Below, in pieces: positions 1 through 11,038 of a stretch of 64,000 bases of DNA; position 1 is the stretch's first letter, and each line of letters starts with the position of its first letter. Under the pieces are notes generated by a model. It was not told the DNA's origin and ran no database searches. It worked only from the letters and a program-made list of their open reading frames with translations. Location of the stretch: assembly GCF_000003855.2 (NCBI RefSeq), contig NW_003101634.1, forward strand, positions 83,407 through 147,406, in the 5' to 3' direction. Made by a program: the position numbers and the translations under genes. The DNA comes from Blastomyces gilchristii SLH14081 (lineage: Eukaryota; Ascomycota; Eurotiomycetes; Onygenales; Ajellomycetaceae).

Positions 1-730
1 CGCTATTCAATTGCTAGTAATTTGCAAATTTTCTTTTTCTTTTCCAATATTTAGATTAATTCAAAATTTTAAGGTTGGCGTGCGTGCATGTGTACACGCA
101 AATTAAATCAATTTTTGCCTTACGTAAGTTAACATAATCAACCACCCAACAACCTATTTCCACCCGGCCAACACCCACCTCTGTAAACCTATTTCAATCA
201 ACTTCAAATATCAATATCTCAATGAATATTTTCTAAAGATTATTCTAAAAAAGAATATACTGAGCGTAGTATTTCAATTTTTGTTGAAAAAATAATTTAT
301 AATTATTAAACTATCAAACTATATGAAATATTATTTTAAAATAAAATACATAGTATATTTATAAATATTTGTATAATACAGTCTGTTATATACGTTGATA
401 TTTATAAATTACTTATTATAAAGTGAAAATAAAAGAGAATTGCTGATATATTATTAATAATATTCAAAATATATAATTGATTTAATTTAATATTACAGAC
501 TCAGGTTCAAGTAACGCCCCCATCGTTTATTGGTCGGTTCTAATCGGCCAATCATGCTGCTCCCTTAACTTTCCAACACCAAGATTTTAAGGTTTAAACC
601 AAACTGACTCATCCCGCCCGACTCGATGATTCTTCAAGTTCGAGCTTCTTTTGTTGATTGAAGACCCGAAGCAAGAATCACCACTGCTAAGCCACTGTGC
701 GGCGGCGTTGTCCATTTTACTCTGTACAAA
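1..730. other. HIS7 upstream region with AT-rich block
   Basis: No gene is seen here. About 180-490 is strongly AT-rich, with almost no C or G runs, and may be an old degraded insertion, although no terminal repeats are visible. From about 505 the composition returns to normal. The proximal part holds two CCAAT-type boxes, ATTGG at 529-533 and CCAAT at 548-552, in opposite orientations about 15 bp apart, and the TGACTCA element at 605-611. This is the likely promoter and 5' leader of HIS7. Confidence 0.6.
605..611 (+). promoter_or_regulatory. Gcn4/CpcA-type general amino-acid control site
   Basis: A perfect TGACTCA lies 120 bp upstream of the HIS7 start codon. This heptamer is the binding site of the bZIP regulator Gcn4/CpcA/CPC1, which induces amino-acid biosynthesis genes, including histidine genes, under starvation. 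The match and its position are seen directly. That it is bound here is inferred from the gene it precedes. Confidence 0.6.
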
Positions 731-2431
731 ATGCCTGTTGTCCATCTGTTAGACTATGTAGCTGGCAACATTCGGTCCCTAGTCAACGCCATTGAAAAGG
801 TTGGATATCAAGTTGAATGGGTAAAATCGCCAGAAGATGTGCAGAATGCTGAGGTCAGTAGAGCAATCGCCAGGCCCAGGGCGTGGAAGAGTTCACTGAC
901 ATGCCTATGCCTGTAGAAACTTATTTTGCCCGGTGTTGGGCACTTTGGGCATTGTTTAACGCAGCTCTCAAATGGAGGATATCTTGAGCCAATAAGAAAG
1001 CACATCGCCTCGGGCAAGCCTTTTATGGGCATCTGTGTTGGCATGCAAGTTCTCTGCGAAGGTTCTGAAGAAGACCCGACTGTTCATGGTCTGGGGTTGA
1101 TACCTATCCGCCTGGCAAGATTTGATTCCACCAGTAAAAGTGTTCCTCATATAGGATGGAATTCAGCCAAATGCTCCAGCAAATCCCCAGGGAAATACAC
1201 CAGTCTCTACGGCCTTCATCCACAGGACAAATATTACTATGTTCATTCATACGCGGCTCCTTACGATGAGAAGGCGCTTGCCGGTCACGGATGGACGGTT
1301 GCGACTGCAACTTACGGGGACGAAACGTTTATTGGTGCCATTGGCCGGGATAATATCTTCGCGACACAGTTCCACCCAGAAAAAAGTGGTAAATCTGGCC
1401 TCCGCTCGTTGGAGTTTTTCTTGAATGGACAAAGCATTCAAATTTTGGATTCCCCTCCATCCCCAACAAGTGCTAGTGGTCTAACAAGACGAGTTATTGC
1501 GTGTTTGGACGTTCGTACGAACGATGATGGTGACTTAGTAGTTACTAAAGGGGATCAATATGATGTCCGCGAGAAGAGTGGCCACCAAAGTGGAGGACAA
1601 GTTAGGAATTTAGGAAAGCCTGTTGAAATGGCGAAACGATACTACGAACAGGGAGCCGACGAGGTAACTTTTTTAAATATTACTTCTTTCCGAAATTGCC
1701 CTGTTGTAGACGTCCCAATGCTGGAGATTGTGAGGCAAACATCAGAAACAGTTTTCGTGCCGTTGACAATCGGCGGCGGCATTAGGGACACCATTGACTC
1801 CGACGGCTCTACGATCTGCGCCTTGGATATTGCGAAGCTGTATTTCAAGTCCGGGGCCGATAAAGTTAGCATTGGATCTGATGCAGTTATCGCTGCAGAA
1901 AAGTACTATGAGAATAACCGCACCCTCAGCGGCGGCACCGCAATTGAGACCATATCGAAGGCGTACGGCAACCAAGCTGTAGTGGTCAGTGTTGACCCGA
2001 AGCGAATTTACGTTAATCGGCCGGAAGACACAACACATCGAACAATCAAAACAAAATATCCGAATAACGCCGGCCGAGAATTCTGCTGGTACCAATGCAC
2101 CATAAAAGGTGGAAGAGAAGGCCGAGATATTGACGTTTACCAGCTTATTAAGGCAGTAGAGGCCATGGGGGCAGGAGAAATCCTTCTTAATTGCATTGAT
2201 AAGGATGGGACCAACAGCGGCTTTGATATTGAGCTCATCAATGATGTCAAATCCTTTACCACAATTCCGGTTATTGCTTCCAGTGGTGCCGGTAACCCCA
2301 GTCATTTCGAGGAAGTTTTTAGGCAAACTACCACCGACGCTGCTCTAGGTGCAGGCATGGTACGTGCTGTTGAATATTTTGAATATCCTCGCGAGTATCT
2401 ACTGACTTGGAAACTAGTTCCATCGGAATGA
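731..2431 (+). CDS. his7: Imidazole glycerol phosphate synthase, bifunctional HisHF
   Basis: Fifth step of histidine synthesis: the glutaminase half makes ammonia and the cyclase half converts PRFAR to IGP and AICAR. There are two exons, 731-853 and 917-2431, separated by a 63-bp phase-0 intron (GTCAGT...CTGAC...TAG), giving 545 aa, close to the 552 aa of the yeast enzyme. The N-terminal class-I amidotransferase domain shows the nucleophile motif GICVGMQ with Cys81 and the QFHPEKSG motif with His194 and Glu196. The C-terminal (beta-alpha)8 cyclase shows ACLDV with Asp239, the glycine-rich LTIGGGIRD phosphate loop, [11 protein letters not shown], and [10 protein letters not shown] with Asp469. 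All catalytic residues are intact. Exon 2 continues in frame directly after the intron ([11 protein letters not shown]), which fixes the splice. It lies upstream of MPE1 on the same strand, and a TGACTCA site at 605 suggests general amino-acid control. Confidence 0.97.
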
Positions 2432-3627
2432 ATACACTGTGAAGGACGTAAAAAGTTATTTGTCCTCTAAGGGACTTCTAGTCCGGGTCTGAAAGGTAGT
2501 CATGAGTGGTTATGCGAAGAATAATTATCAGAACAGGAAATGACGGTTTGCCGCTATATCGATACAATTCAAAAAAAGCAATCAATTCATACCTATAGAT
2601 TTTAGACGGAATTCAAACGATATCTACATTCGTAATGCAAAGATTAATTCCAACAGAAATATTTTACCTGATCCAAAGACTCCAATACGCTTTAGCTCCA
2701 ACGCTATTATTACCCACGGGGGAGATTGAATCCATCACCAGCGCATCACATGATCTGGTCGAAAATCTCCCCTTGCTGACTAATAGACAAAAATTCCTTC
2801 TTCCATCGCGCCAACTCTGGAACTTCGCCTTCTCAACGTCAACTCGCCTTTCTCTTCTTTCAACATCTTGCCACAATTCTGTTCACTATCCCACCCACTC
2901 CTTGCGGGCTCCTTGATTCATTCTCCATTGTCCTACCGACTTCTTGTGACTGAGTATCTCCTTTCGACTTGCAGATGTACAGTAATCCGTTCGGGTAGAC
3001 ATCCTTCACCCCACCGTCATCAGCGGACCTACCTACCTACCTGTCTTTATTGACGATACCCAAGTTGCCGTCTCTCTTTTCACATCTCATTTACGATTTT
3101 CGAAAAGTGCACTCGAGGGGGCATCTTCCTACAGACTCAGAAACATCGGTTGGATTGTAACAGGTATTGGGATCCGGCTGGTTTAAAATTTATTATCGTT
3201 ATTGTGTTGCTAGGGTGTTAAAAAACAGCTTTGAAGGATTTTACTGTCCTTCCCCTTTCTTCGCAGTCCGAATACCTGTTTTATGTACAAACCCGTTTCT
3301 TCATTATTGTTTGGGGGTATCTCAAATCCACGTTTGTTCCCTCTTCTTTTTAACGCAAGAAAATCTTATCATATCGATACAAAACATAATCCAGTTGAGG
3401 TTATTCCAGTCTCGCTCTGACATCCCCAACTTTGCCACTCTCCTTACTCAATAAATCGATCGTCAAAAGGACTTTATAATCAGTTCACATTTGCGGTGTG
3501 GTTGGCAAAACTGAATCGAGTCGGGACGTTGCATTATTGCTATCATTGTTTAGACACTTCCTACCTTGATCTCAGTTCCCTAATCCAAAAAGATATTGTC
3601 CATTGTTAACTCCTCCCATCAATTACC
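2432..3627. other. Intergenic region HIS7-MPE1
   Basis: This 1.2 kb of normal composition has no convincing gene. The second half is rich in pyrimidine tracts (about 2,830-3,070, 3,330-3,620), as is common in fungal promoters and long 5' leaders, so it probably contains the MPE1 promoter and 5' UTR. A 93-aa open frame starting near 2,635 has no recognisable motif and is not called. Confidence 0.5.
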
Positions 3628-5737
3628 ATGACTTCTTCTGTTCATTTCAAGTTCAAATCTCAGAAGGAACCCTCGAGGGTGACCTTTGACGGCACGGGTA
3701 TATCGGTTTTTGAACTGAAAAGAGAAATCATCAATCAAAATCGACTAGGCGATGGAAGTGATTTTGAACTTGCAATTTATAACGAAGATACAAACGAAGG
3801 TGAGTAAGGGGTCGTATATCCTAGCTAGCACTTCACGTTGCAGACCTAACTCGTTTCCCATAGAATACGACGATGACACAACGATTATCCCACGATCCAC
3901 CTCTGTAATCGCCCGCAGGCTTCCTGCCGCAAGGCCCGGGAAGGGCGGGGCGGCACGCTATGTCTCTGGTAAAATGCCAGTGAACGCGCGTAGTTCCTCC
4001 AGGATTGAACCCCCTACATCCAACCGAACTGTCAGCGGTGGAGGTGCTATTATAAACAATATTCCTGATTTGAATGCTGCGCAATCCGAAGATGAAAAGA
4101 TCAAAGCTTTGTTTAGCTTGCAGGAAACACAATGGAAAGAACAACAAAACGAAATGGCCAAGTAGGTCATGCCACAGTCATCATGTATTTATTAGTTCCT
4201 TGACAATGAACCTGCTAACAAAATACTACCAACAGTGCTACTCCAGTTCCATTTAATCGAAGCAGGGGAAAACCTGTCAATGTCCCTGATCATCCTCCAC
4301 CTCCAGGTTATTTATGCTACCGTTGCCGAGAAAAAGGTACGTCGTTATCAGCGGCTATAGGGGATCTAGTAACAGGCTAACATATTCTTAGGTCATTGGA
4401 TACAAGCATGTCCCACCAATAATGACCCCAAATTTGACGGTCGTTATCGAGTCAAACGATCGACGGGAATACCCCGCTCGCTCCAGAAACAGGTTGAAAA
4501 GCCTGATTCCTTGGCATTGGATGGGTCAAACGAAGATTCGAAGCTTTCTGGTGTAATGGTAAATGCGGATGGCGACTTCGTGGTTGCTCAGCCAGATAAG
4601 GCATCATGGGAATTATACCAGGAAAAAGCCAAAGCTTCTGCTGCAGCGGCAGCTGAATTTGCCGCAGCTGAAGGGAGCAGGGAGATACAGGCGCGTGGTT
4701 TACAGTGTCCAATTGATAAACGATTGTTACTAGAGCCAACGAAAACGCCATGCTGCAAAAAAACTTATTGCAATGATTGTATCACAAATGCATTGATCGA
4801 AAGTGATTTCGTTTGCCCTAATTGTTCTACGGAAGGCGTATTACTAGACAATCTAACAGTGGACCAAGAAGCTGTGGGTAAACTAAAGGATTATCAAAAG
4901 GAGAAGGCCGAGAAAAAAGAGAAGGAGAGAGAGCAATCAGTTAGCGAAAAATCCACCGTATCTCCTCCAAGAGTTGTTTCGGAACCCGCCAACCAAAAAT
5001 ACGTGTCTACTTCTTCCCCCAAACTACCAACACAGCCTAGTCCGACATGTTTGAAAAAGCGACCGGTAGGAGAAAGGGACGAAAATGCAAGTGGGCAGGA
5101 TGTTGTTGCCACTGCACCAGCAATGAAAAAGCAGAAATCAAACGACGGCCAGCCTCATGTCAACAGCCATCATAACCAAAAAGGAGAAATCCATAACGGA
5201 TTTTCTCCCTCGCCGTTCCATCAGCAACTACCCTTCGGAAATTTTAATTCTCCATCTCCCCAACACTTCCAAATGACCGGGTTTCCTCAACAGAACGTGA
5301 TGCCAATGCCGGGGTTTATTGGCAATGTAGATAGCTCTACGCCCATGCTAAACGGATATGCGCAAGGCGAAAATGGGTGGAATCAGATGGCGAGTAATAA
5401 TATGAACTTTGGTATGCCAAACGGACCATATACGAATAGCTTTAGCCAGCCAATGATGCCATTTGGTGGATATGGGCCAAGCAATTTCGGCCCTGGCCCA
5501 GGCGGGATGATGCCCATGAGCATGAATTTCATGAACCAACCTCCCAGTCATCTCCCACAACGACCGCCCTTCCAACAAAACATAGGCATGGCACCCTTCT
5601 CGAACCAGCAACGAACCAGTTTCGGACGACCATTCGCGAAGGAAGAAGACAATGCGTATCTACGACAGCCAGTCAACCCGCATCGACACCAAGCGAGGCA
5701 GAAACGAATCAGGCCGAGTGACTATCGTGAGCTGTAG
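3628..5737 (+). CDS. mpe1: Mpe1/RBBP6-like subunit of cleavage and polyadenylation factor
   Basis: Predicted RING-type subunit of the nuclear mRNA 3'-end cleavage and polyadenylation factor. There are four exons (3628-3799, 3864-4161, 4236-4336, 4392-5737) with introns of 64, 74 and 55 bp. Every join restores the frame, giving 638 aa. Domains in order: an N-terminal ubiquitin-like DWNN domain (residues 1-78, starting MTSSVHFKFKSQ and containing TSVIARRLP); a CCHC zinc knuckle with Cys184, Cys187, His192 and Cys197, split by intron 3; a RING/U-box-like domain with Cys296, Cys311/312, Cys317, Cys320, Cys332 and Cys335; a Lys/Glu-rich stretch (about 355-375); and a Pro/Met/Gly/Asn-rich low-complexity tail to the end. 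This order is diagnostic of Mpe1/RBBP6. The ATG at 3628 is chosen because the DWNN fold begins immediately after it. The gene is convergent with ATG22. Confidence 0.95.
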
Positions 5738-6363
5738 GGATACGAATAGGAAGGGGCATAAAGAGCTACCAATGAATGACACATCATCACCATGGTATTG
5801 TTTTATTTCCAAATTTATTAGACTTTTTAGCGTGGAGTTTGTCGCATATGGGAACTCAAACCTATGAAGGTTGAGAAATTCGTGGACCAAGGAGAATCGG
5901 TGATCGTTCGAGGTTCAATGGAGTAGTTCTAAGTCCTTAAGAGGATTGATGTAAAGTTCACTTTACAGAAGTCTCCTGCAGTACTTCTGCTTTTCCCTAA
6001 CTTATATGTAATCTAAGTTTTCGATTTTATTTTATTCGTAGTGGCGAATAGTTAATAAATTTTATGTTACATAACTCATCTCAGAACATCCGGGCAAATT
6101 AGCAATCAGGTCGACTGCAACTGTATCCCCCAGTATTTTCTCAGAGTCTACCAACTTCGCCAATCCAGATCAAGCTTTGGAGCAATTCGTAAGACGCCGT
6201 AGTGTAGTGGTGCATTGGCTGACCGGGCTAAAACTTAACTCCTTCGGTGAATATATGTGTAAAAGGAAGAGAGTAACGAGTCAGTAAAGTTTGTTCTATT
6301 GATAATATAGACTGCGTTGCTAAAATTTAACACATGTATGAAACCCTGTGACATGGCCAAATA
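5738..6363. other. Convergent 3' intergenic region
   Basis: This 626-bp stretch lies between the stop codons of MPE1 (+) and ATG22 (-). It is moderately AT-rich (about 5,980-6,070) and presumably holds both 3' UTRs and poly(A) sites. No RNA gene or coding sequence is supported. Confidence 0.5.
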
Positions 6364-8313
6364 TCAACGCTCCTGACGCCTCTCTTCCAGCTCATCAGCA
6401 AGGAATTGAGCATCACGCTTCCCGCGGTCGACGTCGATTAGTAACATCAGCGGTAATGGGATGAGAATTAGGATGGCCAAGAAGCCAAACGCAGGTCGAA
6501 TTTCTCCGTATCTATCAGTTATCATCCCGACAATCGCAGGACCGAATATGCTCGACCCCTTATCGGTGATGGCATACAATGCATAAAAGGATGCTTCGAA
6601 CCCCGGGGGTATCAACTCTCCGAAAAAGCTGCGACAGTAGGATGACAACCCGCCCATTACAAGGCCATAAACAGCTCCTAGCATGTACATTTCCCATGGC
6701 TTCTGAAGCCCAAACACGCCTAGCCGTTTGATTGGTGGAAGGAAGCCGAGGAGCCCGTAAAAAGGGATGAACTCAAAAACACAAATGCAAGCAATGATGG
6801 TCTGTGAGGCGCGCCAGTTTAGTCGACGCGACAGATAGTTCCAAAAAAAAGCCCCACACACCCCCGAGATCATTGCTATTACATTGATCAAGCCAAGGGC
6901 AGCAAGCTTCATATCCAATTGTGTTTTGGCAAATAGCACAGCTGTGCCGCTCACCGTGGCAATGCCATCAGAAAGAAGAAACCACACTGCTAGGAAGATA
7001 AGAACGTCCTTGAGATGGCGGGCTTGAAGAGCTGTGCGCCCAAGGGACTTCCATGCGAACGCTATGTAACTAAGCCATGGCCACATTTTGTTGTCTCTGG
7101 CAGAAGTAGGGAGAGGTGGGCCGGGACGAGGACGGAGCCACATAGCAGCTGGGACTGTAAAAAGCAACCACCACAATCCAATTCCGAACAGAGCCAATCG
7201 TAGGGAGAAGGTCGTCGAGCCTGTGGCTACAATGATGAGGATGGACATGATTTGCAGAATAACAGCCCCAATGTAACCAATACCAATCCCATTGGAAGAG
7301 ATCCTTGTCGACAGCTGGAGCTCTTCTGACATTCTTGGAGATTTGAGCTGAGAGCCATCAATGGGCATGGTAGTATCACGCTGAAGTAGTGGTGATGTGG
7401 ACGACATACTGCTGGGCCGTTGACTCTGGCTGGATCTAGGCTCGCTGGACGTATTGGAAGGTTGCACATCATCGTCAATCAAAGGACTGCCCGGGGTAGA
7501 TTGAATGGCGGGGTGATGGCGAACAAGCAAAGGCAGAAATGAATTGAGTAATACAAATGAGGCACCAAAGCAAGTATTTGCTACAATTGCAAGCAATGCG
7601 CCGAGCAAATAAACTTGCGGAACAACGCCCAGAAAGAGCATGGTTGACACTGCCCCCAAGAAAGCAAAAACCAAGAGTAATGTCTTGCGGTAGACGCCGT
7701 GATCCGCTGCCCCTGACATGGAGATTATAAGCAGTGACTGTATTAATACACTCACTGAAAATGTGTACATCGCAAAACTAGCCGTGTTTATTTCCATTCC
7801 CAGGAAATATACGACACACTGGCTAGTTTTGGGAGAACTTGGACGGCTCGGAGAAGAGGCAGCCGAAGTGAACAGGTCGGATGTCACTCTCCAACTTGCA
7901 CTGCATGGCGTAGTTTTGTCAGAAAGGAGAACTCCTCGATCCCTAGCCATTTGCTCCAGGGTGATAGGAAGAAAGGATCCTGTTTGCAAATTTAGCACTT
8001 CATTAGTTCTCTGTCAGAAAGTGATAAGTTGCATGGTTCACAGAAAATACGAAGATCTCTCTCTCACTCTCACTCTTTTTTTTTAACTATCCTCTAATTT
8101 CCTCTGCAAACACTCACTTCACTTCCCGCTGTAAACATGTCCATAGCTGCTAAAACAATAAAAAGAGACGGGTTGGAATAACTCACCCATAGCACAAACT
8201 GTAAATACCTCAGCGGCCCAGCCGTAACAGTACCACCCTGCCAGCTCCTTCTTGCTCGTGGGCCGAGTATCATCCCCGGGGTACTTATGACCGATCAGTT
8301 CATCTGAATCCAT
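6364..8313 (-). CDS. atg22: Autophagy-related protein 22, vacuolar amino-acid effluxer
   Basis: An Atg22-family major-facilitator-type membrane protein, which exports amino acids released by autophagic breakdown from the vacuole. Exon 1 is 8313-8187 and exon 2 is 7979-6364, joined across a 207-bp intron (GTGAGT...AACAG). The split Gly43 codon reconstitutes [19 protein letters not shown], and the product is 580 aa, normal for the family. The N-terminus carries the Atg22 signature [16 protein letters not shown] before a first membrane helix. About 10-12 hydrophobic helices follow, interrupted by a long Ser/Pro-rich cytosolic loop (about residues 190-265). The final helix pair ends in a charged tail ([10 protein letters not shown]). 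An in-frame GTG 21 bp upstream is unlikely to be the start because the ATG at 8313 opens the conserved N-terminus. The promoter region overlaps a LINE-related segment at 8,468-8,658. Confidence 0.94.
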
Positions 8314-9210
8314 TATTGAATGAATATGAAACACACCTCAGCCTGCACCTCGGAACAGGCGACGAGATGATGAAGAAAGAAGGAATAATTGCTCAGTTTG
8401 TGATCATGAAGTGCCACAAGCTCCGTGCAAACATTGCAAACATTGCTCACAGTTGGTAGTTAGTTGCTCCCGGGTGGACGGGGGAAAATCCCACGCGGGG
8501 GCTTCCAACCACATTTGGTTGAATAACTCCACCACCAGACGGGGTGGTATGCGGTCGGCGTTGGGGTCAAAATGCTCGTATGATCGAGGGCTGTTCGATG
8601 GATCTATCGGCGGTTTCTTATTCGAAAAATTGAACGAGTTCGTGGTGGAGCGGTTGAATACAGGTGACTAGAATGGCTGGCTCTATGGCCTGTATGATTA
8701 ATCTGATGATAGTGATAGATGTAGTAGAGGTAGTAAGAGAGGGGTAGAGGTAGTGAAAGTGGTAGAAGGGGGTCGTTCATGGCTGTGATAAAAGTGCTAG
8801 GCAGGGAGGTAGTCAGGGAGGTAGTGACAGCCCTTTGAGGCTGTCTAAACACTTTAGGATGTATAGCAAGCAGCCTCTTCGAGTTGGGTGGCATAGGCAT
8901 AATCTGTACTCCGTAGGTCTAAATTTCTTCACGCCGTTTTCCTCGAATAACTGAATTCAGCGGCCACACTAAAAAAATTCTATTAGACAAGCAAATACAA
9001 AACAATGACTGAAGTGGAAAATGATTAGGCTTTTCTACGGTTTTTACACTGCCACATTATGCTATTACAGTACAAGAATCTCCTCCTTCGGGCGGGTATT
9101 TGCACATCAGGATGCTGGTATGTATAAGTGGAAACCCTTGCTGTCTGCAGAGCTGCTCTACAGTCGCAATAATAACAAGTTTTGGTTTTAGTTCCTGTCA
9201 ATTTACTAGA
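8314..9210. other. ATG22 upstream / APH-like downstream intergenic region
   Basis: This 0.9 kb carries the ATG22 promoter (8,314 upward) and the 3' end of the APH-like gene. It contains the LINE-5'-end-like segment (8,468-8,658) and a purine-rich low-complexity stretch of repeated GTAGAGGTAGT-like units (about 8,710-8,830). Open frames in this low-complexity stretch have no gene-like features. Confidence 0.5.
8468..8658 (-). repeat. Segment homologous to the 5' end of the LINE family
   Basis: About 190 bp, from the GGGGAAAATCCCAC region to GAGCGGTTGA, closely matches the extreme 5' ends of LINE-A (about 40,860-41,043) and LINE-C (about 54,195-54,382). The best block begins at TATGCGGTCGGCG and runs to the end with only scattered differences, including transversions and small indels that C-to-T mutation cannot explain. 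No other part of the LINE is present next to it. It lies 155-345 bp upstream of the ATG22 ATG, in the same orientation as ATG22 transcription if read in the LINE sense. Confidence 0.8.
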
Positions 9211-10563
9211 CTATAACTCAAAAACTTGACCAAATGTTTGATGTTCATCCAACCTCCTTTCCTCTATCTGCTGCATCTTTGCCCGAACAAAATCCTCCAT
9301 CTGGTCCTGCTCATCTTGTGTTAAACAGGAAAGCCGATCGCCAAGAGAGCTCAAAGGCCCAAAGTATTGTTCGTCAAGAAATGTCCAATAGATCTCATCA
9401 AACATGAAGCTATTCCTGGCTGCAAGACAAAACCAAAAGAGCCCATCTTTGATAGAGAGCGCCATCCTTTCTGAAAGACGCTGTGATTCCTTTAGACTAC
9501 CTTGATGAATCTGTTCGTCTTCATGGACACGGAGCTCCTTAAGAAATAGTTCAAGGCGAGGGCGGTATCGATCCATGAAATTGTCCAGGTCCCAAGCCTC
9601 AGGGCTTTCAAATAGGAGCCACCATGGAGCACTGTATGTAAATTCAGCAGGCGCAACATATGTATACTCCCAGTCAATGACACCAGTAACCCTCAAATCA
9701 GACTCCGTGACAAGGACATTCGATGGGCGCAAATCATCACAGTAGAGGTGGTATCGGCCATGCTGTACTGGGACCTGTTGTGCTATTTGACGGAAAAGAC
9801 AGCGAGCCACATATTTCTTCCGGCAGTCGTCCTCATTGGTGATGGCATCATTGCGTTGGTATTTGAGGTGTAGAAACTGTTGCTCTGCTAATTGCTGGAA
9901 ATACTTGGAGGCGCTTTCAAAGGTGTGATTGTAATCAACAAATTCATTGAGAGGGAAATTTCCAACTCGTATAAGCTCATTCATTTTGAGTGTCAGAGGC
10001 CGCTTTGCAACACTCCACCCCCCAGAGTTGTATTTCAATCCTCCAATGTATTTGAATACCGGCTTGGAGAGCTCTAGCACAATGTGAGCCATTCCAGAGT
10101 AGGCAATCTTCAAATCCGACTCAGAGACATCCGGATTCAAGCTTGGCGCCAACATAGAGGGATCTCGTAGGCGTTTTGAAAGCAAAGTGCCCTCAATAAC
10201 TGTTGTAATGATATAAGGACCGCCACTCCATTGTCCTGCGCCAAGGACAGTTGGGACCGGGATAGATGTGAATCGAGCAATAAAGGCCATCACTGAGGTC
10301 TCGTCGCTAGTTTTTTCACAGCGGAAGCGGCTTCGGCCCAGGATGGGAAATCTAACAAGAGCATTGAAACCGTCTTCAAAGGTGACAGTACAGCACATAT
10401 TGAATGCGCCAGTTGTGAAATCTGAAGCTCTGGTTGCTCGAAAACCACGATGAAGCTTGGAGGCAAGCTCGAGAGGCAAGGCTGGGGATTGTTTGAGAAG
10501 ATAGTTCAACCAGGCAGCATATAGACTTTGCGACTTCTTCTCCGCCAACTTATCCCAGTGCAT
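9211..10563 (-). CDS. Aminoglycoside phosphotransferase (APH)-like kinase family protein
   Basis: A single-exon gene for a 450-aa protein of the phosphotransferase/APH fold. The N-lobe ends with a TSIPVPTVLGAG strand and the hinge GPYIITTVIEG. The catalytic loop is HLYCDDLRPSNVLV, with Asp277 and Asn282 in the catalytic positions and Cys replacing the usual His two residues before the Asp, as in many fungal members. The metal-binding motif is VTGVIDWEYTYVAPAEF with Asp297. The family phosphorylates small molecules or, less often, proteins; the substrate here cannot be read from sequence. APH-like genes are expanded in dimorphic Onygenales, which is one reason for the suggested lineage. The start ATG at 10563 gives an N-terminus (MHWDKLAEKKSQSLYAAWLN) usual for this group. 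No break is seen. Confidence 0.88.
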   Translation of the reverse strand: MHWDKLAEKKSQSLYAAWLNYLLKQSPALPLELASKLHRGFRATRASDFTTGAFNMCCTVTFEDGFNALVRFPILGRSRFRCEKTSDETSVMAFIARFTSIPVPTVLGAGQWSGGPYIITTVIEGTLLSKRLRDPSMLAPSLNPDVSESDLKIAYSGMAHIVLELSKPVFKYIGGLKYNSGGWSVAKRPLTLKMNELIRVGNFPLNEFVDYNHTFESASKYFQQLAEQQFLHLKYQRNDAITNEDDCRKKYVARCLFRQIAQQVPVQHGRYHLYCDDLRPSNVLVTESDLRVTGVIDWEYTYVAPAEFTYSAPWWLLFESPEAWDLDNFMDRYRPRLELFLKELRVHEDEQIHQGSLKESQRLSERMALSIKDGLFWFCLAARNSFMFDEIYWTFLDEQYFGPLSSLGDRLSCLTQDEQDQMEDFVRAKMQQIEERRLDEHQTFGQVFEL

Positions 10564-11038
10564 CGTGAAGGCAAGTATTCCGTTGTCACAAGGGAATCTC
10601 GTGGATGTGGTAATTTTGGTCTACTACTCGCGGGAATTGTCTAGCAGATGTTGGACCGAGTGGAATGGTGAACTGAATACAAAGAAGGTGAGTCTTAATA
10701 AAGAACCCCAGAAATAAGCGGGAGCACTTATCCTGTACTCAATGCGCACAAGATACAACTGCTCGAGAAAACCCCTTTCGAAAGATGGGTTGGGGTGAGC
10801 AAGCCATTGTTTGGCGCCAAGTGAATTGCCGCTGTGTTCCAGCACCTTGTCGCTAGCCAACACAACCTGTCGCATAAAGATTTACCGCCATGAGCCCCTC
10901 AGAAGTGCTTATTATATATTGGGCATTCTTTCCTCCAGGCAGCTTCTACAGCGTATCATCGAACCTAACATCACAAGTTTTACCAGTCTCCTACATTGTC
11001 ACTTCACGTTTGCCCCCAGACGCTAGTGCCAGAACCTT
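10564..11038. other. Divergent intergenic region
   Basis: This 475-bp stretch separates the APH-like gene (-) from the small gene (+) and probably holds both promoters. An 83-aa minus-strand frame (10,875-10,624) begins with ATG and could be the first exon of an unrecognised short gene. A possible intron follows (donor near 10,728, acceptor near 10,674), but no motif supports it and it is not called. Confidence 0.35.

Noticed and set aside
180..490. AT-rich block upstream of HIS7 as a mobile element
   Set aside because: No terminal repeats, target duplication or coding remnant visible; only composition supports it.
2635..2916. 93-aa frame between HIS7 and MPE1
   Set aside because: Starts in a pyrimidine-rich leader-like region, with no domain and an overlapping frame on the other strand; no support beyond length.
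6196..6270. tRNA-like start with an A-box-like TAGTGTAGTGG
   Set aside because: No B box (GTTCGANTC), no acceptor stem pairing and no T-loop follow within range.
8604..8900. 98-aa minus-strand frame upstream of ATG22
   Set aside because: It runs through a purine-rich GTAGAGG-type low-complexity stretch; composition is repetitive and no motif is present.
10624..10875. 83-aa minus-strand frame between the APH-like gene and the small gene
   Set aside because: Could be a first exon, but no recognisable motif or confident splice sites; left uncalled.
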